A DNA stretch of 64,000 nucleotides. Origin: Fallopia convolvulus (Eukaryota > Streptophyta > Magnoliopsida > Caryophyllales > Polygonaceae). The position numbers and the translations under genes are program-made. Under the pieces are notes generated by a model, which saw only the letters and a list, made by a program, of their open reading frames with translations, was not told the DNA's origin and did no database searches. This document shows, one piece after another, positions 10,886 to 21,857 of this stretch (positions are counted from its first letter, which is position 1; every line of letters begins with the position of its first letter). The DNA lies in assembly GCA_964016875.1 (NCBI GenBank), contig OZ024735.1, forward strand, positions 2,782,469 to 2,846,468, in the 5' to 3' direction.

Positions 10886-12042
10886 ATGGTTCACATCATG
10901 GTCCCCGCCATTAGAAGAACCCACACCAACGACAACAAGAAGTCTGAGAAAACGACCGATGACGTCGGCCTGCTCGGAACCGCCCCCCACAGTGTCTTCA
11001 TGAGCAGTGACTACGTTGATGACATAAGTTATCGGAATGATCCCGATCCAGACTTGCCCCTGAACGGATCAAACTACCAGAGAGCTCCCTTCGATCCCTC
11101 GGAGGCCAGCGAAGCGCCTTGGACTCAACCATACCTAGATTGGCTAACCAAAGGAAAGCTTCCAGAAGATAAAACCGAAGCTAAGTTGCTAAAGATGAAG
11201 GCCACCAAGTTCATGGTAGAAGGTGGGAAGCTGTTCCACAAATGGGCGGTGGGAACATTACAGCGTTGCCTAGCCAAGGAAGGTGTGTAGAGACTTCTTG
11301 AAGAACTCCATGAAGGAGATTGCGGGAACCACACCAGAGGGAGAAGTCTATCCAACAAAGCCCTTCGGCAAGGGTGGTTTTGGCCTTCTATGAGGAAAGA
11401 TGTTGTAGACTTCTGTCGTAAGTGTGATGCTTGTCAAAGACACGCGCCGATCGCTCACCAACCTTCTGAGCCACTCTACCCCACACTTACACCATGGCCC
11501 TTTATGCGCTAGGGGATGGACATAGTCGGGAAGTTACCCCCTTCATCCGGACATAGAGTGTTCTTCCTCGCTATGAATGATTACTTCTCCAAGTGGATCG
11601 AAGCTGAAGCTTATCAAGAGATTAAAGATAAACAGGTGATATCTTTCATTATCAAAAATATCCTCTGTCGTTTCGGGGTACCCGCGGAGATTGTATGTGA
11701 CAATGGCTCTCAATTCATAAGCCAAAGAACCAGAGACTTCTGCAGTCACTGGAAAATCAGCCTGGTCACTTCAACCCCCCGCTATCCCCAGTAGAATGGG
11801 TAGGCCGAGGCTAGCAACAAAGTGATCATAAATAATCTGAAGAAGAGGCTCGCAAAAGCTAAAGGTAACTGGGCTGATGAGCTCCCGTACGTCCTTTGGG
11901 CCGATCGCACGCTGCCGAAGGTCGCGACTGGTCAGTCTCCTTTCTCTTTAACACACGGATGCGAAGCGGTCATTCCCGCCGAAGTTCTCATCCCAACCGC
12001 TCGTACAAGCTTTGTAACCAAAGAACGTAATCATCTGGAGCT
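10886..12042 (+). pseudogene. pol: Tat-1 integrase, N-terminal and catalytic parts
   Basis: The zinc-binding region (about 11290-11450, GWFWPSMRKDVVDF and CRKCDACQR) precedes the catalytic core. Core blocks are GMDIVGKLPPSSGHRVFFL (from about 11515; first catalytic Asp), FGVPAEIVCDNGSQF (about 11674-11718; second Asp) and NKVIINNLKKRLAKAKGNW. Stops interrupt the frame at about 11288, 11512 and 11791. The sequence is cut after ITTT-like residues at 12042 by the CACTA element and resumes at 15830. The enzyme inserts the cDNA into the nuclear genome. Confidence 0.87.
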
Positions 12043-12330
12043 CACTACTACATAAGTAACATTTTATCCCTGGCGTTTTTTAAAATATATCCCTGATATA
12101 GGCAAAAACAAGCCAGGGATAAATGCTGAGGGTATAATCGGCCTAATATCCCTGATATAAAAAAACAAGCCAGGGATAATAGATCTGATTCCTCTAATGA
12201 AAAAATCAACCTAATATCCTTAATATATGCAAACATGCCAGGGATATTAGAGTTGTTTCCTCTTATAAAAAAATGCTCTAATATCCCGGGTATAAAAATT
12301 CACGCCCGAGATATTAGAGTTTTTTTTGTT
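12043..12330. repeat. CACTA left subterminal repeats
   Basis: Variants of ATATCCCTGATATA and AGCCAGGGATA alternate in both orientations about every 20-40 bases. Such subterminal repeats bind the CACTA transposase in known elements; binding here is inferred. The right end, 15555-15826, holds a matching set. Confidence 0.8.
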
Positions 12331-13166
12331 AAAAAAAATATAGCATTTATTTTTCTACACTAATATTTGGGTCGCGTGCAATATTATGCTCTACAACCCA
12401 CATAAGCATATTCAAACATCCTTTCCAAAAAAAATGTACATACTACACAAGCCTGACCAAAATTTTTACGCTACAAAAGAAAGGTTGGCCTTCATAAAAA
12501 TTCTAAATTAGTAATACAAGATGGCAATTGCAATCAAGTGGCATACATCAAGTCATAAACTAGTAGTACCTTAAACAAATGCCTTGTACAAATAATGAGA
12601 AGAAGCAGAAATTATACAACTGCAGCAATAGGCAACTTTTACACAAGGGTATGCTTATTCAACTTCTTCTCCTGGTGAGAATCTGCATGTGACAACAGTC
12701 AACAGACCAAACATAAGCATACTTCTGCTTCACATAAGCATGTAGATATGGAGAGGTATAAATATTAGATAATGGATAATTTTTCCCCTAACATTATACA
12801 TATTCATTATATGTGCTTCTGATATTCAAATTCTATTGGTACCACTTAAGCCCTTCCTCAATTTGCAGCTTCTGGGGTTTTTCCTCAAAGCTACCAATAT
12901 ATTTATGTTGGTGTAGTTTACTGATTAACTCACATAGGGACATCACCATAACATCAAATTTGGGCAGAAAAATGAGTCAAATGACATGTTCAAGATTAAC
13001 TTAGGCCATACCAGATCCCCTACCTTCAAGCCAAATTTGGAATCAAAGAGAAAGATAAAAACAAATCCAGTTTTTTGAAGCAGACATCATATGAATGATG
13101 TGGTTATTATGCAATATTTAACAAATACATATAAAAAAAGGAAATAAAGTTTATTCATTTAGTTAC
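12331..13166. other. CACTA interior, mostly without recognisable content
   Basis: AT-rich sequence. On the minus strand a possible terminal exon after CATGCAG near 12690 encodes FSPGEEVE and a stop, but this is too short to assign. I see nothing else. Confidence 0.4.
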
Positions 13167-13236
13167 CTTTGGCATCTCAAAATCAAGAAGCTCAATTTTC
13201 CACTGAATACTAGCACCTTCAGGAACATCTGGTGGC
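13167..13236 (-). pseudogene. Captured exon like PAS1/FKBP72 (FKBP domain)
   Basis: On the minus strand a 70-base stretch is bounded by an acceptor (TTTAG at 13237 onward) and a donor (GTAACT at 13166 downward). In frame it reads PPDVPEGASIQWKIELLDFE, then MPK. This matches the end of the third FKBP-type domain of the plant immunophilin PASTICCINO1 (PPG..EGA.VQWEIELLGFE), recalled from family knowledge. It is a single captured exon inside a CACTA element, with no other PAS1 exon recognised nearby. Without a full gene it is a pseudogene fragment unless it contributes to a chimeric transcript. Confidence 0.72.
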
Positions 13237-13990
13237 CTAAACACACACCTAGTTTATCATAAAACAAAGACACAGAACATCAACAAGGGATTTTGTGGCT
13301 GAAATAAGGACATTGTTATGGGAAATAAACTCAAATTAGAAAATAGATCGCTAACATAAAAGGTGACAGACAACTATTGATGTTTAGTAGCAACATTATC
13401 ATTTAAAGGACAGGTAAAATTTATTGATAATGAGTGGAAGATTCAAGATGAACCCTCAACTCATAAAGAATTGGAAAAGATGCATTTAACACACTAGCTA
13501 TACCATATACCAACATAGATGGATTGGCAGTTCTCCAATGACAATAACAAGCTATAGTAATATGAAAACCTCCTAAGAAATAAGGAGCCAAAACAGAAAA
13601 TGAATTCACTTGAAAAAGGGATTGTAGATAGTTTTGAAGTAACTAAAAAAACTAATCAAACACTTCAGTAACTTTCTCAAGTGTAGTAGTACTTGTATCA
13701 AATGAAAACTATCCTTTAAAAAAACAAGGAAAAAAAAAGCAAAATGACATCGCATTAGTGGATACCTTAACATGGTGAAAACGACTAAGAGCCCTCAGAA
13801 TAATAAAGTCAAAGTTCAAATTTTTGGCAATACTCCACTTAACAATTAATGCTCCAAATAACACTAGCTTCATCATTCTAATTCAAATACAAGAATTATA
13901 AAGTAAATGTTTTTGCCTAATGAAAAAAAGATTCACAGAAGTATTTCTCCAAACATTCAAATTTCAAAGTATTAGCAGGGTATAACTTAC
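13237..13990. other. CACTA interior between captured exons
   Basis: AT-rich, with no coding frame I can support. It could be the intron sequence that came with the flanking exon pieces, but I cannot tell. Confidence 0.4.
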
Positions 13991-14077
13991 CTCCACATTT
14001 CTCACACTTAGTGTAGTATCCACATCATAAGTTGTCATGTTCGTTCGCCTTGAGTGACTCATACATTTTATAATTTC
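13991..14077 (-). pseudogene. Captured exon like TAF6 (histone-fold)
   Basis: On the minus strand an 87-base, 29-codon open stretch is bounded by an acceptor (TTACAG at 14078 onward) and a donor (GTAAGT at 13990 downward). It reads EII, KCMSHSRRTNMTTYDVD, TTLSVRNVE. This matches the second half of the N-terminal histone fold of TAF6, a TFIID/SAGA subunit, where plants have a form close to KCM.HSKRT.LT..DVD.AL.LRNVE. No neighbouring TAF6 exon was recognised. The gene family is unrelated to the FKBP exon 750 bases away. Confidence 0.75.
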
Positions 14078-14844
14078 CTGTAATACCACTTAACAATACA
14101 AAATGTTAGCTAAGCTTGGTTCTACTTAAGTGATGCGACATTTTACAGCTTCATGTAATACCATTTAACAACACAAATTTCGTTCATGTAAGCTTTGTTG
14201 CATCTTTGATTATTGACTCCAACCCTAAACTAACCTAGTCTCTTTTAGATCTTATAAAGACACATCTCTGCAAAGTGAGTTTTAGAGCACAAAACATAAA
14301 CACCAATGCTCTATTCAGATTTTAGAGCACAAAAATGATCATACCCAGTATCGAAATTTTGTCCCAACCAGCTCAGTTACTGATAATCTACATTCTTATC
14401 CAGTTTAGAAACTCTCGGGTGTTGCCTATTTCAGTTCTGCAACATTCAATGTAAATTCTCATCTCTAATTTCATATTATAGTAATTTCAGACGTCCATTA
14501 AGCTTAATTGCAACATGAATAATGATTTGGTAGAGAAAATTACTAGCTGAGCGAACATACTAAGTAATCCAAACTGCACAGATAGCTCAATGAAAGCAAT
14601 TCACAAAACAAAATGAGCCAATGTTGTCACTCTAAATTATTGGAAATAATGGATATCAACCCCCATATAGCTTATAGCTCCATGAGAACAAATTGCTCAA
14701 TTCAAAAGCATAATATACCATCACATAATCAAATTCGCCAAAAACTAGCATTTTAGAAAACAATTCCAAAATCCAACAAAACTGGAACTGGGATTTTAAG
14801 GTCCGCTTAAGAAAAAGATCAGAAAAATAAACCCAATTATTTAC

Positions 14845-14963
14845 CTGATCAGTTCAAAGAGGGAGTGGCTGGGCAACGAAGGTAGGGATCTCATCCATAT
14901 ACTTGTCGGGCTTAGAAATGAAGAAAGTCGCCTCATGTTCAGCAATGCGCTTCAGTGCAACTT
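14845..14963 (-). pseudogene. Possible third captured exon, not recognised
   Basis: On the minus strand, between an acceptor-like TTGGCAG and a donor GTAAAT, the frame encodes ALKRIAEHEATFFISKPD followed by KYMDEIPTFVAQPLPL and an in-frame TGA near the 3' end. The composition looks like real protein and is richer in GC than the surrounding sequence. I do not recognise the family. The frame may extend upstream (LGELDLAEV). Confidence 0.4.
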
Positions 14964-15219
14964 CTGCCAAGTCTAATTCCCCAAGATTTGATCAGAAATC
15001 TCTACGTCTCTCTAGTGGTAGAGACAGGCGAGGTCGTGGAGGGTGGTCGCGTCCACTGGTGCTTTGGAATTCTCAGCCAAGTGCCAGAGCCAAAAAACAA
15101 GTAAAATTTTGGATATGTCTCAATTGAGAAATAAGAATCACGGTTGACATGAAGACATTCGAAAACAAAATTCAATTGAGAACGGCAAGTTCAAACCGAT
15201 CAATTTTGCAGACGAAGTA

Positions 15220-15330
15220 GTAGAATTTGACAAGGTAGAGAAGATATGCCGGCGGTGAAGAATTCGAATACCTTATCCCAAGTCCGCCGTTCTGTCCTAA
15301 TTCTCTCTCTGGTTCCTTCCTAGGGATGTT
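15220..15330 (-). repeat. Fragment of chromovirus LTR inside the CACTA element
   Basis: Sequence around 15235-15325 (for example AAGAATTCGAATACC, CAAGTCCGCCGTTCT and CTCTGGTTCCTTCC) closely follows LTR positions about 1795-1850 and 4755-4830. It lies inside the CACTA boundaries, so the transposon carries captured LTR sequence as well as gene pieces. Confidence 0.6.
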
Positions 15331-15554
15331 TATCAGTTGAATGAACTTGAACCGCCGCAACCCACATCGTAGCACCGCCGACCGCCGACCGCCGATCCTG
15401 GGAGGCTAGAGGAGAGATTTTGGAACGTCTCTCTCGCACTTGGGAAGCTGGGTTTTTCTATCGGGGGTTTGGGGGCTTGAATGCTCTACTGTTTTGTCAA
15501 CCAAGCGTTCTTTCATATGGCTTTTTAATTTTTAATTTTTAATTTTTTTAACGT

Positions 15555-15826
15555 AATATCCCTGATATTATCTACCGGGGATATTTGCATACTTTTTTAT
15601 CCATGGCGTGTCACTTTTTATCCGATTAGGGATATTTGAGTTTGCACTTCTAATTCTACAATGTCAAATATCCGCGACGTTTTAAAAATCATCCGGGATA
15701 TTAGATTTCTATTGATTTAAAAAAAAAAGAAAAATATTTTTCTATAGTATCTTACCCTATTTTATCCCTGATAAAAAACATCAGTGATATTATATCCAGA
15801 GATAAAATGGTATTTGTGTAGTAGTG
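15555..15826. repeat. CACTA right subterminal repeats and terminal inverted repeat
   Basis: Repeats such as AATATCCCTGATATTA, CCGGGGATATTTG and ATCCGGGATATTAG mirror the left end. The final 28 or so bases form the right terminal inverted repeat. Confidence 0.8.
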
Positions 15827-15829
15827 GTT

Positions 15830-16142
15830 GTCGGCTGATTTAGATACCTCAAGCGAACTTCGTGACCAAGCCCGGTTACAATTGGCAAGACACCAACAGT
15901 AGGTCACCCGAAGCTATAACCAGAACGTCAGGATTCGGAATTTCCGAGTCGGTGACTGGGTACTACGACGAGTCTTCCAAAACACCCATGAAACCAAGTC
16001 GGGGAAACTAGCCCCGACTTGGGAGGGACCCTATAAGGTAACAGGGGTCGTTGGGAAAGGCGCTTACCAGCTAGAATCCAAGGACGGAGAAGCCATCCCC
16101 AAGAGCTGGAACGCAATACATTTGAAGAAGTATCACTTCTGA
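15830..16142 (+). pseudogene. pol: Tat-1 integrase, C-terminal part
   Basis: This resumes exactly where 12042 stops, with LSADLDTSSELRDQARLQL. It ends with the integrase C-terminal block (VGDWVLRRVF, GKLAPTWEGPYKVTGVVGKG, AYQLESKDG, then LKKYHF) and a TGA at 16140-16142. A stop near 15900 (Q to TAG) interrupts it. The GPYKV block is the conserved Ty3/gypsy GPY/F module. Confidence 0.87.
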
Positions 16143-17003
16143 GGGAGAACTCCTTTTATCGGAGCACAGACCTCCCCGAATCCTCAGCGGAAGGTTCTCA
16201 GCGTCAGATATTCAAGACATTAGAGGTCATCAGTCCGCAGTTTATTATCTTGCTTTTTCTTTAAATTCATCTTTCTTAGTGTGTTTAACTTGTTTGCATG
16301 AAGACTCTTTGTTGTGTGATTTCTATGCTATAGTTTGCTCTTATCGAATGAATGACGTTAGTGCCTCACTGTTTGATTACCTTTATTTTTCCTTTACATG
16401 AGTAGACTTAGAAAGTCAAAAGTATATTTTATTTACATAAAGAATGCCTTATACAATCAAATACAAGTTCATACAACTGAGGTAATCAATCCTAGACTAA
16501 AGACGTCTCTAATCGACCGAACTTCCCGAGCGCAAGTCCCAACGCGATACCCGTTACACGCTTGGAAACTTCTTCGGTAAACGCAGCTGCCACCCGTGAC
16601 CAGAGACTTCTGCAGGAGTCCTCGTCTTAAAGCCTTCAGTCCGAAGCATCCACGCGTTCTGAAAAATCATGCACACAAAGGAAGGACAATACCAAACGAA
16701 AATACGCAAGAAAGAAACACGCATGCATCAAAAGTTATTTACTACTTCCTCCTAAGGAGGAAGAGGCGTCCCAACAAAGGACAAACATTGTTCGCAGCCT
16801 CTACACGGCCCATACATGTTACCCACTGGTTGTTCAAACAAAAACAAAAGAAAAACCATCACAGAAATCTGTTACAAGGGCTCACGGCCCTAATCTTCAT
16901 CATTGACGGAAGTGCCTCCCAAGCGCTCCGCTGCGTCTGCTGAAAGCCCGTCACCTTGCTTAGATACCCCGCCCGTGCTCAGACCACGATCACCACCTTC
17001 CTC
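16143..17003. other. Tat-1 spacer between integrase and antisense gene
   Basis: No supported gene. The minus-strand part near 16900-17003 may be the 3' untranslated region of the antisense gene. The equivalent spacer in the second Tat element is 23320-24071. Confidence 0.6.
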
Positions 17004-18790
17004 TTATGCGTTAAGAGAGGCCAAGAGCTCATCGCCAGGGGCCGGTTGATCTGGAGGATAGCACTCGTGGAAAGACGCAATCTCAGTGTCTAGATCCCAA
17101 TCCGAATGCTGACCAGCCACAAACTGCTTGATCGTCTCCACTCTGGACATCATCGAATAGTAGGCCACGATCTCACCAACTTGCTTGAGAATTCTCCTGT
17201 TCTCGACCTCGAGCTCAGCAATCCTGGACTTATCTGAAGCGGCTTGAGAAGACAGACGTTTGACCGTCTCGGCAAGCTTCGTAAGCTTGCTTGCGTCTGT
17301 CTTCTGGAGATCAGCTGCAAGATTCACTTTCCTCTCCAGAGCAGCCTTTTCGGCATTCCACTTAGCCTGATGATCTCTGAGAATGTGCTCTTCCTTGTCA
17401 ACGACATCAGCAACCCATAAGGCACTTTGCAAGGCTTGCACACCAAGACAGGATATCATTCGCATCGAGTACAAAAAAAAAGAAGAAGGAAAACGGTGGA
17501 GAAAATGCACCTTCCAAATCGACAAGCCAACATCTCTCACCATAGCAGAACTGGGGACATCCAAGCGAGGCTTCTTTGAACCATGAGCACCCCGGAGTTT
17601 CTGCCACAGATCAGAGGGACCTTTCTCGTCCAAGTCGACGACTTCAGTAGCTCCAGGCGAGGGCCTCTTGGTGGGGGTCACCTTCACCACTGTCTCAATC
17701 TTCACCTTTGGGTGCAAGGGAGGTCTCTTGTCACTCAACCGAAGCTTACACTGAATTAGGGATGCGGTAGAAAAGCTCCTTCCCAGGGAAGATGAAGTTA
17801 CTGAGAAGACAAGCAGTCAAATTCAAGGAAGCAGTCGGTATCGAATTCAGAATTGAAGATGAGGGACACTTACTGGTTGGGTTTCAGATAGGGTTCACAT
17901 TCATGTCAGCAAGCTCCCCAGAAGCCAGAGCACTGTCCTCAATCGTCTTCTCAGAGTTTCCAGACCCCGCCTCATCTTCACCATCCCGAGGGTCCCCAAT
18001 GACTGTCGTCGTCTTGTTGCTAGATTCACCTTCAAGCATTTGCTCCATAGACCTCCCGTATGTCCTTTTAGCTTCTGGAAGAGAGAAGAGCCTCCTGCAC
18101 GCCTCCGATTCCAAAACATGAGCCTCCAAACTAGGCGGAAATGCGCAAGAAACCCCAAAGTAAAAAACTTGAAAACAAAACAGCGAAAGAAAACAACTTG
18201 GGGTCGCGGAAATTAGGGTTAAAAGCACTTACTTTTGGTGGTCCAAGAGTCGAAGAAAGCAGCCTGATACACTTCTCCCAAGGTAGATTTCTCCACAAAG
18301 AAGAAGCGTGAGGCCCAATCTTTATCATTGACCTTTGATTTCGGGATTAGAGGGTTTCTGGTGTCCCGTGCATGAAGAGTGAAGCGTCCAGCCCTAAGAG
18401 GACAAACCCGATACGCGCACAGTAAATCTTGCAGCGTGAAGTCAATCTTTTGCCCAGACAGATCTCGCTGATCTGGTACAGGATCTTCCATACCGACGGC
18501 ATCAACTGTGCCGGGGAAGCTTTGAGGGTCATCAGAAATTTAAGGATCAAAGGGGAGAAAGGGAAAAGGGCTCCCAGGGTGAAGGGGTACTCCAGAAAGC
18601 AGACCCAACCTTCTTTGACCCAATCAACAGCCTCTCATGTAGGGGTATAGAAATTGGTTTCAGATGGAAATCCGTGGTTTCGAATAAGGGTCTCCACCTC
18701 ATTGGAGGAAAGAGAGCAGGGGCGACATTCATGAGGTTTGAGGATATGAGAAGATTCGAAGCCCATGTCTTTGAAGTCGGTGTTGGCCAT
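17004..18790 (-). pseudogene. Tat-1 antisense gene, apparently spliced
   Basis: The gene runs opposite to gag-pol. Its start ATG at 18790 (MANTDFKDMGFESSH) is shared with the second Tat copy. Exon 1 (18790-18233) contains a block, PFTLGALFPFSPLI then LKFLMTLKASPAQLMPSVW, resembling the 'putative gypsy type transposon' domain (Pfam PF04195). Candidate GT-AG introns lie at 18232-18131, about 17873-17740, and 17510-17435. The last exon (17434-17004) is open and predicted coiled coil (SRIAELEVENRRILKQVGEI). It ends at an acidic, proline-containing tail and stop. Damage in exon 1: a TGA near 18640 and a one-base deletion near 18465. Extra antisense ORFs at this place are known from Tat relatives such as Grande and RIRE2; function is unknown. 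Confidence 0.75.
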
Positions 18791-19045
18791 GGAAGTTAAA
18801 CAACGGAGGAGCGGAATAAGAGGTAGAGAGAGAAGAGCAAGAAGACGATGAAGCACGAAGGAGATAACGCGTATCTCAGAGGGGGTCTGGGACGAGGCAC
18901 TTAAAGCTTGATTGATGGAACTCTTCATGTTCTTGAGGGTGATCGAACGGACGGGTAACCACCACGTGGAACATGCCGCTTAAGCTCACACAACAAATTC
19001 GATCCAAATCCCGCTTAAAAGATCTGGATCAGGATTTGGGGGTAT

Positions 19046-19519
19046 TGTTAGGCCCAAATATCCAGCGGCCCATTTGGTAATCCGAGCCCATAAGTACACG
19101 AAGAAGTCATCAGCCATGCTGAACGAGATAGGATCCTGGAATGGGAGAAGTCATCAGTCATCCGATGGAAGGAAGAATGCATCCGTCACAAAGCGGAGAG
19201 ATCTGTTCAGAAGGCGCTGGTGAGAGCACTCCGAGGGTCTGATATATGCGGGAAGTGGGAAGTTAGTTATAGGATGTGCCCTAGGAATCCGTAGATCGTG
19301 ATACATGGAAAGTACCCGTTGTAGTTCACATGTATATATGTAAAATTATGTATTTTGTAAGGGACAATTAAGAACGACACCAGAAAATCAATCAAACGAG
19401 AGGATCATTGCCCTCTGCTTTCAAAGATTTCGAGCTTGTTCATACTTATTATTTCCTTTGAATTCGATCGTGCCCCAATCTAGGGCAGAGATTTTCTTGT
19501 CAAATTTTTGTCCAAAACA
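19046..19519 (+). repeat. Tat-1 3' LTR
   Basis: The 474-base copy matches 6102-6572. A polypurine-type tract, ATTTGGGGGTAT (19034-19045), lies immediately upstream, as needed for plus-strand priming. It is followed by the target copy AGACT at 19520-19524. Confidence 0.92.
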
Positions 19520-19662
19520 AGACTCAACAAATTCTGTGTCGGGTCTCGATTCCAACCCAAATCAATGAGGCGATGCTCTGCATTGCTCAAGCGGTTGTAG
19601 CCCATGCAGTCAGCTCTAATGATATTAATCATCCTATCTATGGGAACTTAATAAACTCTGTT

Positions 19663-21109
19663 ATGTCTATGAATAATCTCAGTTTATTAGTTTGGAATGT
19701 TCGGGGTGCAGGCAACGCCAACTTCTTAACTGCTATTAGGGAAATCATTCGCACCCATAATCCTACGATTCTTGCTCTTGTTGAACCTAGAATTACTGGG
19801 GTTCGGGCTGATAAAGTGTGTCGGCAATTGGGGTTTGATGGTGTACTACGAGTGGATGCTACGGGATTCTCGGGTGGCATTTGGCTTATATGGAGAACTT
19901 CTGACATTCTGCTTATTCCGTTATCTCTCAATCCGTAGCACATAACAGTAGAAGTGGTAAGAAGAGGCGAGGAGCCTTGGATGCTTACTACGGTCTATGG
20001 TTCTCCGGATCCAACAAATCGAGCAGCTCTCTTGGATAATCTTTCAATCATGGCACGCACTAATAGGCGCCCGTGGCTGGTTTTAGGGGACTTTAATGCT
20101 ACTTTGAATTCTGGTGAACGAACCAGCTCGTCGATCGGAAATAACAGGTCGTCCGAGGTTTTTTCAGAATGGGTTGAGAAGATGCAACTGATCGACCTTG
20201 GCTTCGAGGGGCCATGTTTTACATGGTCAACCGGCTCTTCCCTTGATACTTATAAAGCAAAACGTCTTGATCGTGCTTTGTGTACGGATGATTGGCGTAT
20301 TAGGTTCCCTGATGCTTCAGTCCGCCTATTTCTAGCCCCACATTCAGATCATCTTCCTCTACTTATTAGTCTGGCTTCTTCGAGTAGCGTTAACAGTGGA
20401 AGTAGACCATTTCTCTTTCAAGCGGCATGGTTGACCCATAATCAATTCATTACATTCATGCAAGAAAATTGGTGCGCTGAGGATAATTTGCGATTGGCGT
20501 TGGCTAATCTCACTACTACACTTGGATCCTGGAACAAGGCTGTTTTTGGTAACATTTTTTATAGAAAACGGAAGTTACTGGCCCGGCTCGAAGGTGTAAG
20601 ACGAGAACTTGATACAAGACACTCTCTTGGATTGTTTTGGAGGAAAAAGGAGTTGCGTAAAGAGCTAGAACAAGTGCTCCAACAAGATCAACTTTTGTGG
20701 TTCTAAAAATCCCGCGCCTCGTTTCTTATCGATGGTGACCGAAATACACGATACTACCATCTTTCCACCATCATTAGGAGACGGGCGAACAGAGTTACTA
20801 TGTTGAAGAATGTTGCAGGTGTTTGGATTTCAGATGAGGTGGAATTTGTCATTTGGTTCAGCTTTGTTCACGTTCGAGGGAGATGAACCCCGGTTATCTA
20901 CAATGTCTTCGCCAATTGCCTTCCCGCCACTTTCTGCTTCTGTTATTACTGAACTTTATAGGACTTTTATGGATGTAGAAATTTGGGAGGCCCTTCACTT
21001 GATGAATCCGTTTAAAGAACCTGGTTCAGATGGATTCCCGTCCGTTTTTTATCAGAAAAATTGGGCATTGGTTGGTCCTAAAGTCTGTGATTGTTTGTTG
21101 AATGTTTTG
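19663..21109 (+). pseudogene. LINE ORF2, endonuclease and start of RT region
   Basis: An AP-endonuclease-type domain begins near the ATG at 19663. Motifs in order: LLVWNVRGAGN, ALVEPRITG (catalytic Glu), GDFNAT (about 20089-20106) and SDHLPLL (about 20346-20366). A TAG at about 19936-19938 interrupts it. A second stop lies at 20704-20706, and a frameshift near 20815-20870 precedes FKEPGSDGFPSVFYQKNW, the start of the non-LTR reverse-transcriptase region. The sequence is broken within the RT at 21109 by the Tat-2 element and resumes at 30358 in the same domain. The endonuclease would nick target DNA for target-primed reverse transcription. Confidence 0.88.
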
Positions 21110-21600
21110 TGTTTTGGACAAAAATTTGCTTGATAAACCTCTGTCCCGGATTGGGGCACGATCGAAATCGAAGGAAGTTATCGAACTTACACGGACGTGA
21201 GATTCATGAGAACAAAGAACAAAAAGAAACTGATTCTGCTCTGGAAATCTGTAATCTCGTATGTATTTTCACTGATGCTCGCCTGCCTTTACAAAAACAA
21301 GTAAAATTGATATATATGTTTACATTGCAACGGTTTTTCCCTAGTATCACGATCTCCGGATCTCTAGGACACGACTCATAACTAATTTCCCACTTTCCGC
21401 GTGTTTCAGAGGCTTGGAGCGCTATCCCATGCTTCTTCGGAACGGTTATTTCCGCTTGTGACGGATGCTTTCTCCCTTCCATCGAATGACTGGAGATTTC
21501 TCTATTCCAAGATCTCTCCTCGCTTGGCCCGGTGGGTGCTTTCTTCGTGCGTTCATGGGATCGACTCACCGGATGGGCCGATAGATTTTTGGGCCTAACA
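21110..21600 (-). repeat. Tat-2 3' LTR
   Basis: The 491-base LTR reads TGTTAGGCCCAAAAATC on the minus strand from 21600 and ends TTTTTGTCCAAAACA at 21110. A polypurine tract, GGATTTGGGGGTAT on the minus strand (21601-21614), lies directly upstream. Confidence 0.92.
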
Positions 21601-21857
21601 ATACCCCCAAATCCTGATCCAAATCTTTTAGGTAGGATTCAGATCAGATTTGCCGCGTGAATGCAGGCAGCGTGCGCCACGTGGTGATCACCCATCCGTT
21701 CGATATTCCTCGAGAACCTGAGGAGTCCCATCACTCAGGCTTTAAATTCCTTGCTTCAGACCTCTTCAGAGATACACGTCTTTTCCTTCGTGCTTCGTCT
21801 TCTTCTTGCCCTCCTTTTTTTCTAACTCTCGTTCTACTCCTTTTCTGCTAACCCCTA

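Larger units (their letters stand above)
12043..15826. mobile_element. CACTA (En/Spm) transposon with captured gene pieces
   Basis: The ends are CACTACTACATAAGTAAC at 12043 and, on the other strand, CACTACTACACAAATACC ending at 15826. These are terminal inverted repeats of about 28 bases with the 5'-CACTA typical of the superfamily. The 3-base target copies are GCT (12040-12042) and GTT (15827-15829). The uninterrupted site in the second Tat element reads GGAGTTGTCGG, which confirms a GTT target with one changed base. The 3,784-base element shows no transposase-like frame, so it is non-autonomous. It contains exon-like pieces on the minus strand and a fragment of a chromovirus LTR. It splits the Tat-1 integrase. 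Confidence 0.92.
6102..19519 (+). mobile_element. Tat/Retand-like Ty3/gypsy retrotransposon, element Tat-1
   Basis: This is a complete but decayed element with LTRs 6102-6572 and 19046-19519, flanked by the target duplication AGACT (6097-6101 and 19520-19524). Order on the plus strand: gag, protease, reverse transcriptase, RNase H, a second RNase H-like domain, integrase, then a spacer and an antisense gene. The second RNase H between RNase H and integrase, and the extra ORF after integrase, are hallmarks of the Tat clade. By eye the two LTRs differ at about two dozen positions. Without the CACTA insertion at 12043-15826 the element would be about 9.6 kb. It is inserted between ORF1 and ORF2 of the LINE. 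Confidence 0.92.
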
